NCBI RefSeq assembly: GCF_012290005.1
Contig: NZ_JAAXMS010000002.1
Location: 558,001-622,000, forward strand
Length of the DNA: 64,000 nucleotides
Origin: Crateriforma spongiae
GTDB taxonomy: Bacteria; Planctomycetota; Planctomycetia; Pirellulales; Pirellulaceae
Reading direction: 5' to 3'
Shown: positions 27,412 through 36,244 of the stretch, piece after piece
Position numbering within the stretch: the stretch's first letter is position 1
Layout: the number at the start of each line of letters is the position of its first letter
Translations under genes and position numbers: made by a program
The notes under the pieces: generated by a model
Seen by the model: the letters and a program-made list of their open reading frames with translations, nothing else
What the model was told of the DNA's origin: nothing
Databases searched by the model: none

Positions 27412-30400
27412 TCATGAACTGCCGGCGTTTTGATCCCCAATCCCTGCGGCGATACGACGCAAAAAGCGGGACGATCGGGAAAACGGTTGAACCGGGGCTT
27501 CATCCGGCGGCAAAGATTCAGCATCCCCGTCTTCAGCCGGCCAAAATGAATCGACCGGTGGCTGATCCGCTGCGGCATCACCCGATTCCCGGTCTTCGCT
27601 TGGGTCAGCCGATGCCTCCTGGGAATTCGATATTTCGTCGCCGTTTCCATCCGAACCGTCGGTGGCGTCCAGCGGCGTCAGCTTCAAGGTACCGCCATCG
27701 AGATCGTCGTTCAAAATCACCGGACGACCGCCACGCAAATCAACGCGCAAAATGGAACGTTCGTCGTCGTCGCCGGCGACGTATTCAATCTCATACGCCC
27801 CATCGGGAAGCTGCTGGAACAACCGCTGCAGCTTCTGGAAATCCAAGATGTCGTCGGGCAAGCGAATCGGTTCGATCAAATCCGGTGACGCGGGATCTGG
27901 CGAAAGCGTTCGCAACTGAAAGTATTCATCACTGATCGAAACATTCAACGATGTACTTTCGGACGTTTGAAAGCTGGCATCTGTGACAAAAGTAGTTTCG
28001 GTCTGTCGCACAATGGTGGGCAATTCCACCGGTTCGGGAATCACATCACGAACAGGAAAAAATGCGACGGGGACGTCGACCTGTGGGATCACGAAAAACG
28101 CTCTTCCGTTTTCCAGAATCGGACCCGCCGGGTCCAGCGTCAACGGATTGTCGGTCGATGTGACCAGTCGACCATCGACTTGCAGCGGCAGGTCGCTGCC
28201 CTGAAACACGCGATCCGCCTGGATCTGAATCGACTCGTGGTGTGACACCGAAAAACGTACCGCCAAAGGGTCGGTTGCACTTTGCCGACCATTCAATGTC
28301 GAACTCAAAATGTCGGATTCAAGATAAACATGACTTACCTGTGCCGTTGCACCGTCACCGGGAAGATTATCGACGCGCTGAAAACGATCCACCGGAGCCC
28401 CCCAGTCGATCGTTAACGTGAAGCCGGTTTCGCCTTCGGTTCCAATGTCAACGCTTAGCGTTCCCTCCGCATCATTCAAGTTCGCTTGAGACAGAATATT
28501 GGTGCTGACGGAATCAAAATCATAAAACGCATCCGCTACGACTCCCTCACCCGGATAGGGCGTGAACTGGCGCGCGATCCCCACGCCCTGCCCCGTCATG
28601 ATTTCAAAATCATCGCCCAGCGAAACGGTGTCCGCTTCGACATCGACCGCTCCGCCGGTGGTTGCATCGGCATGAAGTTGGACCGAATCACCGACAATCC
28701 AGCTGTCCCCCATCCGCAACTGAATCGTCCCCGACGTTCCGCCCGCAACAATCTCTGGATCCGCTTTTCGATCGTTGCCGTCATTCGTCGGGTCAAAGTC
28801 ATCGATCACGATGTCTTCGGCGGCCTGGATGTCGATGCCTCCGTTGCCGGTTCGGATGACGCCCGAATCGTCACGAGAATCACCAGACGCCAAGCGAAGG
28901 GAATCGGTTTCGGCGATCAGCAAATCGCCAGGATTGGTTCCATCAACCGATGCAACCAAATCGCCGATAGCCGTGGTTAGCGAGATCGATTCGGCCTGAT
29001 CCGCGACATCGTTGGCCGCAATCACCACCAAATCATCGGCGACAACCGAAGCCGTTTGTGAATCGACAACACCCACGACAGCATCGATCGACATCACATC
29101 ATCCGCAGACACCAGCCGAACGTCGGCGTTCAAGTCGGCTTGAACCCGACCGACCAATAAATCACTGCCTGCACCGGTGGTTTCCAAGCGGATGTCACGA
29201 CTGTCGGCCGAACCATCGGCACCGTCTGAACCGAATTGGTTTTCTGAATGAACCAGCGTGGCTTCCATTGTGCCCGCCGAACGCACGTCAATCCCGCCAT
29301 CGACGGTCTGCAATCGTTGGATACGAATGGAATCTTGTTCGTCGATCGCAACTGCGCCGGAGGAGGACACAAAGCCATCAAGCGTTTGCACCTGAGTCTC
29401 AATTGCGTCGCCATCGCCAATCCCTGAATGTGACCGAATGACAACGCCGCCCGATTCGGCCACAAGGTCAATGTCGCTGTCGCCTGCATCGCGCACAGCA
29501 CCAGTCACGCTTGTCACTCGTATCGCGTCATCATCGGTTGAACCGCTGACCACGGTGCCCAGCGTCATGTCCGAACTGGCCGACAACCGGACGACGTTCT
29601 CGGTGGAGATGACTGCCGCGCCATCTTCCATGCGAATTTCGCCCAAACTTCCCTGAGCGTCGCCCGCGGTCAGCCGCACTTGCCCCGGCGATTCCACGTT
29701 TGCACCGGCAGGCAAAACAAGGCCCGCTTGGTGATTCACCACATCGATCCCACCGGATGCGTTGACGTCCACCAATCGAAGATCACCCGCACCGTCGCGA
29801 TCTACCATGATCGAACCGCCGTCGGCCCGCAATTGCGAAACTTCCGCATCGGTCGATCCCAACCAATCCAAAGCGATGTCACCATCGGTTGTGACCGCAT
29901 CCAACGTTCGCAAATCGGCCAGACGCATCGGCGTAACACCACCGATGCCCTCGTCGGCACGTAAAATCAATCCGTTGGCGTCGATTCGGGCGTCGGTACC
30001 GTCAATCGCATCGATACGTTGGGCCGAAAGGTCGACGTTCTCGCCGGCGTCCACCGCCCCCACCCGCAGCGCGACATCGCTGTGCAATTGAATCGAGCGA
30101 CCGGCAACAAGTTGGTCCACAATGTCGATTTGGTTGCCGGGCTGCGAAAGATCAATCGCCCCGTCGGCATACACGGATAAGTGATCGATGTCGATCGCCT
30201 GACCGCTCGCCTGCTGAACATCACCCACAATGGGTTGCGCTGGTGCGCCAATGGTCAGTGCTTCGGCCTGCATCGTCCCCAGACGGACGACGGTCGCGTT
30301 TCCCAACACAATTCCAGCGGACTTCAAATGCAACCCCGTCAGGTCCAACGGATCTGACGATGCGTCGACCCAGATTTGGTCCACGGCGTCAATGGTTCCA

Positions 30401-31719
30401 TCGGTCCCCGATATCGGCCCCGTCACGGTCACGTCCCTTGCCGTTAAAGATGAATCCAACAGGGTTTCGGTGGCCTGTAGTTGGACATCGTCCGCGACGC
30501 TGACATCACCTGTCAGTATGATTTGATTCTCCGCCCCGACATCCAAATCACCCTGCACCAACAACGCCTGTTCGATGCGAACGGAATCGCCCGAGCGAAT
30601 CAGCAAGGAATCATTGCCGCCGGTGGATGCCATCTCCGATTCAATGATTAGATCCTGTTCGGTCACCAAATCGACATCCCCTTCGAACGTCGTCGGCACC
30701 GACAGCACAAGATCTTCTGACGTCTTCAACTGCAGGTCGACCAATTCCATCTGACGCGCGTTGACGGTGAACTGATTCGCGGTGATGTCGGAACGGATCG
30801 AGACATTGGAATCAGGCGAGTCAATCGCCAGGCTTCCACTGACATCGATGGTATCGCCCGACAGTTGAATTTGATCGCCGCCTCGGATGGTCACATCGTG
30901 CAACGGTTCCCCGACGGATCGGTCCACATCCCCAAGGTTCAGATCGACGGTGCTTCCCAGTTGAAACGTCAATGAACTTTCGACATTCGTCGCAGCGGTC
31001 GATACACCGGTCAGTTCCACCGGTCCTTGGGTCGCTTGAACAGTCACGTCTCCCGAGACGACCAACATGCCATCGATTCGAATCGATCCGTCGCCCAAAT
31101 CCACCAACGTCGACTGATCGGGCTGGCCAACGTCCGTTCGCCCCGTGATCGTCAGACGATCGCCTTGGGCGTCAAAGGCCCCCGAGCGTGGTGCCAAAAC
31201 GACTTGCTCCGAATCGATGGTCACTTCGTCGGCGGAACTGCCGTTGATGACGGGCGATTCCAAGACCACACGATCCCGGCCGTCGCCGCCCGTCACGTCG
31301 ATGTCCAAACCGTCGATCAAAGGTGTCACCGCGACATCATCACCGGCCCCCAGGTCGATCCGCAACGACCCAGCAGTGATCTCAGACCGCTGGATCGAAT
31401 CAGCGTAGACCGGGTTGCCCACGCCATCGGTCCCGACTTGGATCGGAATCAACGACGCGTCGGCATCGAACAGACGCACATCATCAGTCGCGGCATGCTG
31501 GACTTGAACAAAGTCGTTACCGACGTCTCCCTGGATCACCAATTCACCCAAGGCGGTCAATTCCGCAGTCGCGTTGAGAACCAAACGACGTTCCAGCACT
31601 CGGACCCGTGGCTTCCACCCCGTCATCGCTGCGGCCGGATGCTTCGCGGCATCGGCCACCACCCGCCGGCGTCGCCACCATTTCGCCAAGCGTCCCGGAT
31701 TCCGTCGGCTTGGTTGCAT
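27412..31719 (-). CDS. Giant repetitive extracellular protein, LEPR-XLL-like N-terminus
   Basis: 1435 residues, with no cysteine and rich in Asp, Val, Ser and Gly. The N-terminus is strongly basic (KWWRRRR), lacks a hydrophobic signal core, and carries LERRLVLNA near residues 42-50, similar to the LEPR-XLL motif of planctomycete secreted giants. Most of the chain is short beta-strand repeats (DxxDVxxx, GxIxLxx), as in right-handed beta-helix or filament proteins. The C-terminus has an acidic linker followed by a basic tail (PFSRSSRFLRRIAAGI). Function is unknown; a surface or matrix protein is likely. It is upstream of the kinase gene, probably in one operon. Confidence 0.72.
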   Translation of the reverse strand: MQPSRRNPGRLAKWWRRRRVVADAAKHPAAAMTGWKPRVRVLERRLVLNATAELTALGELVIQGDVGNDFVQVQHAATDDVRLFDADASLIPIQVGTDGVGNPVYADSIQRSEITAGSLRIDLGAGDDVAVTPLIDGLDIDVTGGDGRDRVVLESPVINGSSADEVTIDSEQVVLAPRSGAFDAQGDRLTITGRTDVGQPDQSTLVDLGDGSIRIDGMLVVSGDVTVQATQGPVELTGVSTAATNVESSLTFQLGSTVDLNLGDVDRSVGEPLHDVTIRGGDQIQLSGDTIDVSGSLAIDSPDSNVSIRSDITANQFTVNARQMELVDLQLKTSEDLVLSVPTTFEGDVDLVTEQDLIIESEMASTGGNDSLLIRSGDSVRIEQALLVQGDLDVGAENQIILTGDVSVADDVQLQATETLLDSSLTARDVTVTGPISGTDGTIDAVDQIWVDASSDPLDLTGLHLKSAGIVLGNATVVRLGTMQAEALTIGAPAQPIVGDVQQASGQAIDIDHLSVYADGAIDLSQPGNQIDIVDQLVAGRSIQLHSDVALRVGAVDAGENVDLSAQRIDAIDGTDARIDANGLILRADEGIGGVTPMRLADLRTLDAVTTDGDIALDWLGSTDAEVSQLRADGGSIMVDRDGAGDLRLVDVNASGGIDVVNHQAGLVLPAGANVESPGQVRLTAGDAQGSLGEIRMEDGAAVISTENVVRLSASSDMTLGTVVSGSTDDDAIRVTSVTGAVRDAGDSDIDLVAESGGVVIRSHSGIGDGDAIETQVQTLDGFVSSSGAVAIDEQDSIRIQRLQTVDGGIDVRSAGTMEATLVHSENQFGSDGADGSADSRDIRLETTGAGSDLLVGRVQADLNADVRLVSADDVMSIDAVVGVVDSQTASVVADDLVVIAANDVADQAESISLTTAIGDLVASVDGTNPGDLLIAETDSLRLASGDSRDDSGVIRTGNGGIDIQAAEDIVIDDFDPTNDGNDRKADPEIVAGGTSGTIQLRMGDSWIVGDSVQLHADATTGGAVDVEADTVSLGDDFEIMTGQGVGIARQFTPYPGEGVVADAFYDFDSVSTNILSQANLNDAEGTLSVDIGTEGETGFTLTIDWGAPVDRFQRVDNLPGDGATAQVSHVYLESDILSSTLNGRQSATDPLAVRFSVSHHESIQIQADRVFQGSDLPLQVDGRLVTSTDNPLTLDPAGPILENGRAFFVIPQVDVPVAFFPVRDVIPEPVELPTIVRQTETTFVTDASFQTSESTSLNVSISDEYFQLRTLSPDPASPDLIEPIRLPDDILDFQKLQRLFQQLPDGAYEIEYVAGDDDERSILRVDLRGGRPVILNDDLDGGTLKLTPLDATDGSDGNGDEISNSQEASADPSEDRESGDAAADQPPVDSFWPAEDGDAESLPPDEAPVQPFSRSSRFLRRIAAGIGDQNAGSS

Positions 31720-32184
31720 CGGATGGCCTGTGAATGAAACGGGTATTCGGAAATGAGCGGCTGTGGGCGGACGAAAATCACGTCGTTGAAAGCCCAGTCA
31801 TCATAATTGGCGGGGCCGAAAAATACGAAAACCGTCTGGCCGGTTCATGCCAGAAAGGCCCATGAAACGGCTCGCAACAGCCCGTTCCAATCCCCTCAAG
31901 CCTGTCTGTGAAACCGAATTCGCAACCCGGACACGTCGGCGGGCCACTTTCGCAACCGAGAAGGTTCCCCGGCATGCCGCTGCTCGTCGTGAACGCTGCT
32001 GCCACCCCCCGCCAGCGAATCACCCGCTGAGGCCGGCCGAAACCGTCGCAGTGGTAAACCTTGCCGGCTGAATCGAATGTTCTGGATTCAACGACGTCCT
32101 CACACCGATGGTTCGGGGTGAAGGTCCCGCCATGTTTGCCGGTGGGACGAAAACACCCAGGCTAGCGTCGTGTGCACCATTCGT
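31720..32184. other. Intergenic region between divergent genes
   Basis: 465 bases between the giant protein gene (minus) and a small secreted-protein gene (plus). They should carry both promoters. I see no supported reading frame, tRNA or riboswitch. A GC-rich central part could fold, but nothing distinctive was recognised. Confidence 0.5.
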
Positions 32185-32880
32185 ATGACGGCAATCAATC
32201 CAACGTCCGATCGCTGGCGGTTCGCAACGGTCATCTTTTTGATGGTGACGATCGTGTCAGGGGCCAGCGGCGACCCGCCCAGCAGCGGTTTCGCACCGGT
32301 CAACGTTTCCAGCAATTGGACGACGATGACTGACGACAAAGAATTTGTGGCCACTGAAGCCGCACCCGAAACCAAAGAATCGTTGGCGGATTCCGACCGA
32401 CTGCAACAACGATTGGCCGAGCTTCGCAAACCGGCCCAAGACATACGCTTGGACAGTCGGCCGATCCTGGAAGATGTGCCGACCAACGTTGCCGCCCTTC
32501 AGCAAGATCAAGAACCGGAACGATATTGGGCCAGTCCGCACTATCCCACGCCGATTGCTTCCCGGGTCCACGAACCGTTCTGCCATCAACCGCTGTACTT
32601 CCAAGAAGTCGCTTTGGAACGTTGCGGCGACCACTGCGGATACTTCCAAAACGCCGTCAGCACGTGGCGATTCGTCTTCAACACGACCGTCCTGCCCTAC
32701 CGCCTGGCCACGCAACCCCATTGTCGATGTGTCACATCCTGGGGCGACTGTCGTTGCTGCCAACAGGAACGCTTTCCGGCGGTCGAACCATTGCAGCGTC
32801 GCGACGATGGCCATCTTCAATGCCGGGGCGTAGCAGCGGAAGCCGCGGTGGCCGGCTTTACGTTTCTGTTGTTGATGTAA
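32185..32880 (+). CDS. Planctomycete secreted protein of unknown function
   Basis: 231 residues. An N-terminal hydrophobic segment (FATVIFLMVTIVSGASG) is a likely signal peptide. The middle carries FCHQPLYFQEVALERCG, a pattern I recognise from uncharacterised planctomycete proteins with a PLYFEE-like stretch followed by LER. Several Cys pairs appear near the C-terminus (CRCVTSWGDCRCCQQE), so it may be disulfide-bonded. The ATG at 32185 is preferred over the GTG at 32170. It stands alone and converges on the LURP-one-like gene. Confidence 0.62.
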   Translation: MTAINPTSDRWRFATVIFLMVTIVSGASGDPPSSGFAPVNVSSNWTTMTDDKEFVATEAAPETKESLADSDRLQQRLAELRKPAQDIRLDSRPILEDVPTNVAALQQDQEPERYWASPHYPTPIASRVHEPFCHQPLYFQEVALERCGDHCGYFQNAVSTWRFVFNTTVLPYRLATQPHCRCVTSWGDCRCCQQERFPAVEPLQRRDDGHLQCRGVAAEAAVAGFTFLLLM

Positions 32881-32896
32881 ACGACAGGTCAAACAC

Positions 32897-33481
32897 CTAG
32901 CCTCGACGGCGTTCCAACAACACGACCATCATCAGCGCCAACAGCGAACGCAGTTCATCGTCTTCGGGCATCTCCGACAGCTTTTCCAAGGTAAATCGGC
33001 CTTCGAAAATTGCCGGATGCTTGATCAGACGCAGCAATGGTGTGCCATCGGGGCGACGCACGATGTAGCTGGGGTTCAACAAATAGATGAAGATCATCCC
33101 GACGATCGGAATTTCACCCAGCAGGCTTTCGACGAATTTTTTGATCGCACTTTCCTCTTCGACTTCCATGTCGACCTGGCCGTCCTGAATGATCTGATAG
33201 TGCGCCGACCAAAGTGATCGCATGCCGCGACGCCGCACCGATCCCCAATCATTTCCCTGTGGATCGGTAAAGTGGTAATTTGCTGAAAAGTCGATCATGC
33301 GATCCGCGTCGATGCGAAACAATAAGTGTGTCTGCTGTTGATCGGAAAAGATCTCCACTTGTTCCTTGAAGCGAAACATCTTCTGCTTGACGAACATCAA
33401 CAACTTGCCGCTGGCATCGGTCGCGCTGATACGCTGTCCAAACGTCAACAGCTTGAACGACAATTCGATCGGATATTGCAT
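32897..33481 (-). CDS. LURP-one-related (Tubby-like C-terminal) protein
   Basis: 194 residues from the ATG at 33481; a longer frame to 33547 crosses a tandem repeat and is not used. The pattern of beta-strands (MQYPIELSFKLLTFGQRISATDASGKLLMFVKQKMF region, RFKEQVEIF, then YIVRRPDGTPLLRLIK) fits the LURP-one-related fold, which resembles the Tubby C-terminal barrel and phospholipid scramblase. A hydrophobic segment (IPIVGMIFIYLLNPSYIV) sits inside. The role is unknown. Confidence 0.68.
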   Translation of the reverse strand: MQYPIELSFKLLTFGQRISATDASGKLLMFVKQKMFRFKEQVEIFSDQQQTHLLFRIDADRMIDFSANYHFTDPQGNDWGSVRRRGMRSLWSAHYQIIQDGQVDMEVEEESAIKKFVESLLGEIPIVGMIFIYLLNPSYIVRRPDGTPLLRLIKHPAIFEGRFTLEKLSEMPEDDELRSLLALMMVVLLERRRG

Positions 33482-33547
33482 CTCGCACCGTTTGTGAATT
33501 TTCTGTTTCGTTCTCGCGGCCACCGCCGAATGCCCGACGCCCTGCAA

Positions 33548-33590
33548 ATCGCAGTGCCCGCCAATATCGCAGTGCCCGCCAACATCGCAA
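33548..33590. repeat. 18-bp tandem repeat, 2.4 copies
   Basis: The unit ATCGCAGTGCCCGCCAAT is repeated from 33548 and 33566, with a partial third copy from 33584. It lies in the noncoding region upstream of the LURP-one-like gene. No role is evident. Confidence 0.7.
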
Positions 33591-33760
33591 CGCTCATCAA
33601 GTCGCGGCGAATCGGTCGGTGAATCCTATCCAAAGCGTTACAGCGGCGTGGGTCAACGTATCGAAATCTCTTTCCTGCTGCCAAGATGTCCGATCGCCGG
33701 ACGAATGCCTCGGCACCGTTATCCTCCTCCGCCCCTTTCCCATCACAGCGACGTACCGTC

Positions 33761-35563
33761 ATGCCAGATGATTTACAAACTTCGGCGGTGCCCGCCGATG
33801 TGCCATCGCAACCGACCGTCCACCCTTTGCGTTGGTGGCCGGCTGCGGCACTACTATTATTGATGGCGGCCCTGCGATATGGCCTTGGTTCGGCTGAATC
33901 GCCCAGCTTGTCGATGATGATGCTGGCTTTCATGGGGCCGGCGGCGGCCTGTCTGTTGATCCTGATTTGGTGGTGTTTTGGAAGTGCCGCCGCCGTACGT
34001 GAAAAAGCCATCGGACTGATCGGGCTTGTCTTGATCGCTGTCCTTTCGATCGCGTTCATGCACCCATCTTTGCAAGGAATGGCGACCGTCATCATGGTCG
34101 TTCCCACGGGCATCGCCCTATTCACGGCTGCACTGATCCTGTTTTCACGGCAACCGAAATGGCGTCTACCGGTCGCGCTGGTTGCCGCCGCGATCGGTTT
34201 CGGGTTTTGGAACCTGAAGCAAAGCGAAGGCGTCACCGGACAGTTCGAATCTCAACTGCTGTGGCGTTGGCAGCCCACCGCTGAACAATCCTATCTGAAG
34301 GAACTTGCGTCTCGCGAAACGACAAAACCTGTCGATGGCGGCGACGTCATCACGCTGGCCGATGCACAGTGGCCGGCATTCCGCGGCGCCGATCGCAACG
34401 GCGTGGTTCGCGGCGTGGCACTGATGGAAGACTGGGACACGACGCCGCCGGCGCTGGTTTGGAAACACCGAATCGGTCCGGCGTGGTCGTCGTTCGCTGT
34501 TGCCGGTAATCGCATCTACACCCAAGAGCAACGTGGCGACGAAGAAGCCGTGCTGTGCTTGGACGCCGACACGGGCCGGTCGATTTGGACCCACGCGTAT
34601 CCCAGCCGATTCTGGGAAGCCATCGGCGGTGCGGGCCCACGCGCCACCCCAACGTACGCCGACGAAGGACTGTTCGCGCTGGGTGCCGATGGGATCTTGA
34701 TGGCACTGGATCCCACCGACGGTACCCTGCGTTGGGAAAGAGACCTGAAGGACGATGCCAGACGCGATCCGCCACAATGGGGATTTTCGTCTTCACCTTT
34801 GGTCGTCGACGGAAAAGTCATTGTGCATGCCGGCGGTGAAGATGACTTGGGTTTGCTGGCCTATGAAGCCATCGATGGAAGCATCGCTTGGTCCGTCCCT
34901 TCGGGTGACCACAGCTACAGTTCGGCACAACTGGCCGAGTTCTTTGGGACCGCGGGCATCTTGATGATGACCAACCAAGCCCTGCAGTTCGTTAGCATTG
35001 CCGACGGTTCGACCATCTGGCAGCACGATTGGCCCGTGGAAAACTATCGCGCCATCCAGCCGTTGGTTGTTTCCGATATGGTGCTGATCGGGACCAGCCT
35101 GGGCGAAGGCACGCGTAAGATCCAAGTCATCTGGAACGAACCTGACACGACATGGTCCACCATTGAACGTTGGACATCATTGGATTTGAAACCTGATTAC
35201 AACGATTACGTGGTGGCCGATGGATTCCTGTATGGTTTCGACCGAAACATCTTTGCCTGCATCGATCTGAAATCGGGCCAACGTCAATGGAAACGCGGAC
35301 GATACGGTAACGGCCAAGTTCTCCTGCTGGCCGACGCCGACCAACTATTGGTTTCATCCGAAAAAGGCGAAGTCGTCCTGCTGCGGGCCAATCCCGAGCA
35401 GCTACAGGAAACCACACGCTTTCAAGCCCTGGATGGCAAAACGTGGAATCATCCGGTACTGGTGGGCGACCGGCTTTACATCCGTAACGCTCAAGAGGCC
35501 GCCTGTTATCAAATGCCGCTGAAGAAAAACGAAACGCCGGAACAAGACTTGGCGGCAAAGTAG
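33761..35563 (+). CDS. Membrane-anchored PQQ-type beta-propeller protein
   Basis: 600 residues. Four to five N-terminal membrane helices (about residues 20-145, for example PAAALLLLMAALRYGL and ACLLILIWWCFGS) precede a periplasmic propeller. The propeller begins with WPAFRGADRNGVV, the WPxFRG signature of planctomycete PQQ-repeat proteins, and has repeats such as LDADTGRSIWTH, LDPTDGTLRWERD and IDLKSGQRQWKRG. Its partner or cofactor is unknown. The first ATG (33686) gives a longer frame with no conserved feature; 33761 is preferred. A strong terminator follows. Confidence 0.82.
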   Translation: MPDDLQTSAVPADVPSQPTVHPLRWWPAAALLLLMAALRYGLGSAESPSLSMMMLAFMGPAAACLLILIWWCFGSAAAVREKAIGLIGLVLIAVLSIAFMHPSLQGMATVIMVVPTGIALFTAALILFSRQPKWRLPVALVAAAIGFGFWNLKQSEGVTGQFESQLLWRWQPTAEQSYLKELASRETTKPVDGGDVITLADAQWPAFRGADRNGVVRGVALMEDWDTTPPALVWKHRIGPAWSSFAVAGNRIYTQEQRGDEEAVLCLDADTGRSIWTHAYPSRFWEAIGGAGPRATPTYADEGLFALGADGILMALDPTDGTLRWERDLKDDARRDPPQWGFSSSPLVVDGKVIVHAGGEDDLGLLAYEAIDGSIAWSVPSGDHSYSSAQLAEFFGTAGILMMTNQALQFVSIADGSTIWQHDWPVENYRAIQPLVVSDMVLIGTSLGEGTRKIQVIWNEPDTTWSTIERWTSLDLKPDYNDYVVADGFLYGFDRNIFACIDLKSGQRQWKRGRYGNGQVLLLADADQLLVSSEKGEVVLLRANPEQLQETTRFQALDGKTWNHPVLVGDRLYIRNAQEAACYQMPLKKNETPEQDLAAK

Positions 35564-35593
35564 ACGCCACAACTAAGCGTGGAGCCTAAAAAA

Positions 35594-35627
35594 AAAACGC
35601 ACCACCGGAAAACCGATGGTGCGTTTT
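35594..35627. terminator. Bidirectional intrinsic terminator
   Basis: AAAACGCACCA at 35594-35604 pairs perfectly with TGGTGCGTTTT at 35617-35627 (11 bp), with a short inner stem. A-run and T-run flank the hairpin, so it can stop transcription from the propeller gene (plus) and the DUF3467 gene (minus). Confidence 0.9.
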
Positions 35628-35656
35628 GATTGGATTCAATCGAATTTTGCTGGACC

Positions 35657-36055
35657 TCAGTCCTTCTTGGCCTGAGCAGCCTGTTGTTGCAGGCCCGGAC
35701 GAACACGCTTGTTGATGTCCGTCTCCAGAACGCCGAAAACCGACTCGTGGCGGGCGACCGACATTTGCAAGGCGGCCAGAAGACGCTTCGCGGTGAAGAA
35801 GTTCAAAATGATTCGTTGCTTGACTTGAATCGGGTCCTTCGGGACACCGATCGGTTGCGGGTTCAAACCAAAGTCGACGATCAGTTCCTCGGGCGAACCG
35901 GTCACGCGGCAAAAGTTCGCGTAGGTGGCGACCGCGTGATCATCTTCGACTTGGACTTGAACGGGCTGTTGGGTTTGTGCCTTTTCAGCGGCCGGTGCGG
36001 GAGCGGGAGCAGCGGTCTGAGTGTCTTCGGCGGTCTTGGCGGCTTCGTCGGCCAT
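35657..36055 (-). CDS. DUF3467 domain protein
   Basis: 132 residues. A low-complexity Ala/Pro/Gln N-terminus (about 40 residues) leads to the DUF3467 core: TYANFCRVTGSPEELIVDFG and VKQRIILNFFTAKRLLAALQMSVARHE. The function of the domain is unknown. The ATG at 36055 starts directly before MADEAA; the longer frame to 36088 is not supported. It converges on the propeller gene across the bidirectional terminator. Confidence 0.8.
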   Translation of the reverse strand: MADEAAKTAEDTQTAAPAPAPAAEKAQTQQPVQVQVEDDHAVATYANFCRVTGSPEELIVDFGLNPQPIGVPKDPIQVKQRIILNFFTAKRLLAALQMSVARHESVFGVLETDINKRVRPGLQQQAAQAKKD

Positions 36056-36127
36056 TGGGAAAATCTCCAAACATGGGTCTTGGGACAAACATCACATTGG
36101 TGAGGCCGCCCATCCTAACTTGCGGGG

Positions 36128-36152
36128 GGTATGACGCAACGCACGTCATACC
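36128..36152. promoter_or_regulatory. Inverted repeat upstream of DUF3467 gene
   Basis: GGTATGACG at 36128-36136 and its exact complement CGTCATACC at 36144-36152, with a 7-base loop. It is 73 bases before the DUF3467 start and 92 bases after the end of the M50 gene. A T5 run follows on the plus strand, but no plus-strand gene precedes it, so an operator is as likely as a terminator. Confidence 0.35.
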
Positions 36153-36244
36153 TTTTTCCCCCGTGGAAAACAAAAAGTGATCGTCATAAGTGTCAAAAGA
36201 CAAAAACTACGCAAAATGGATCAAACCAACGTTCGGCAAACATT

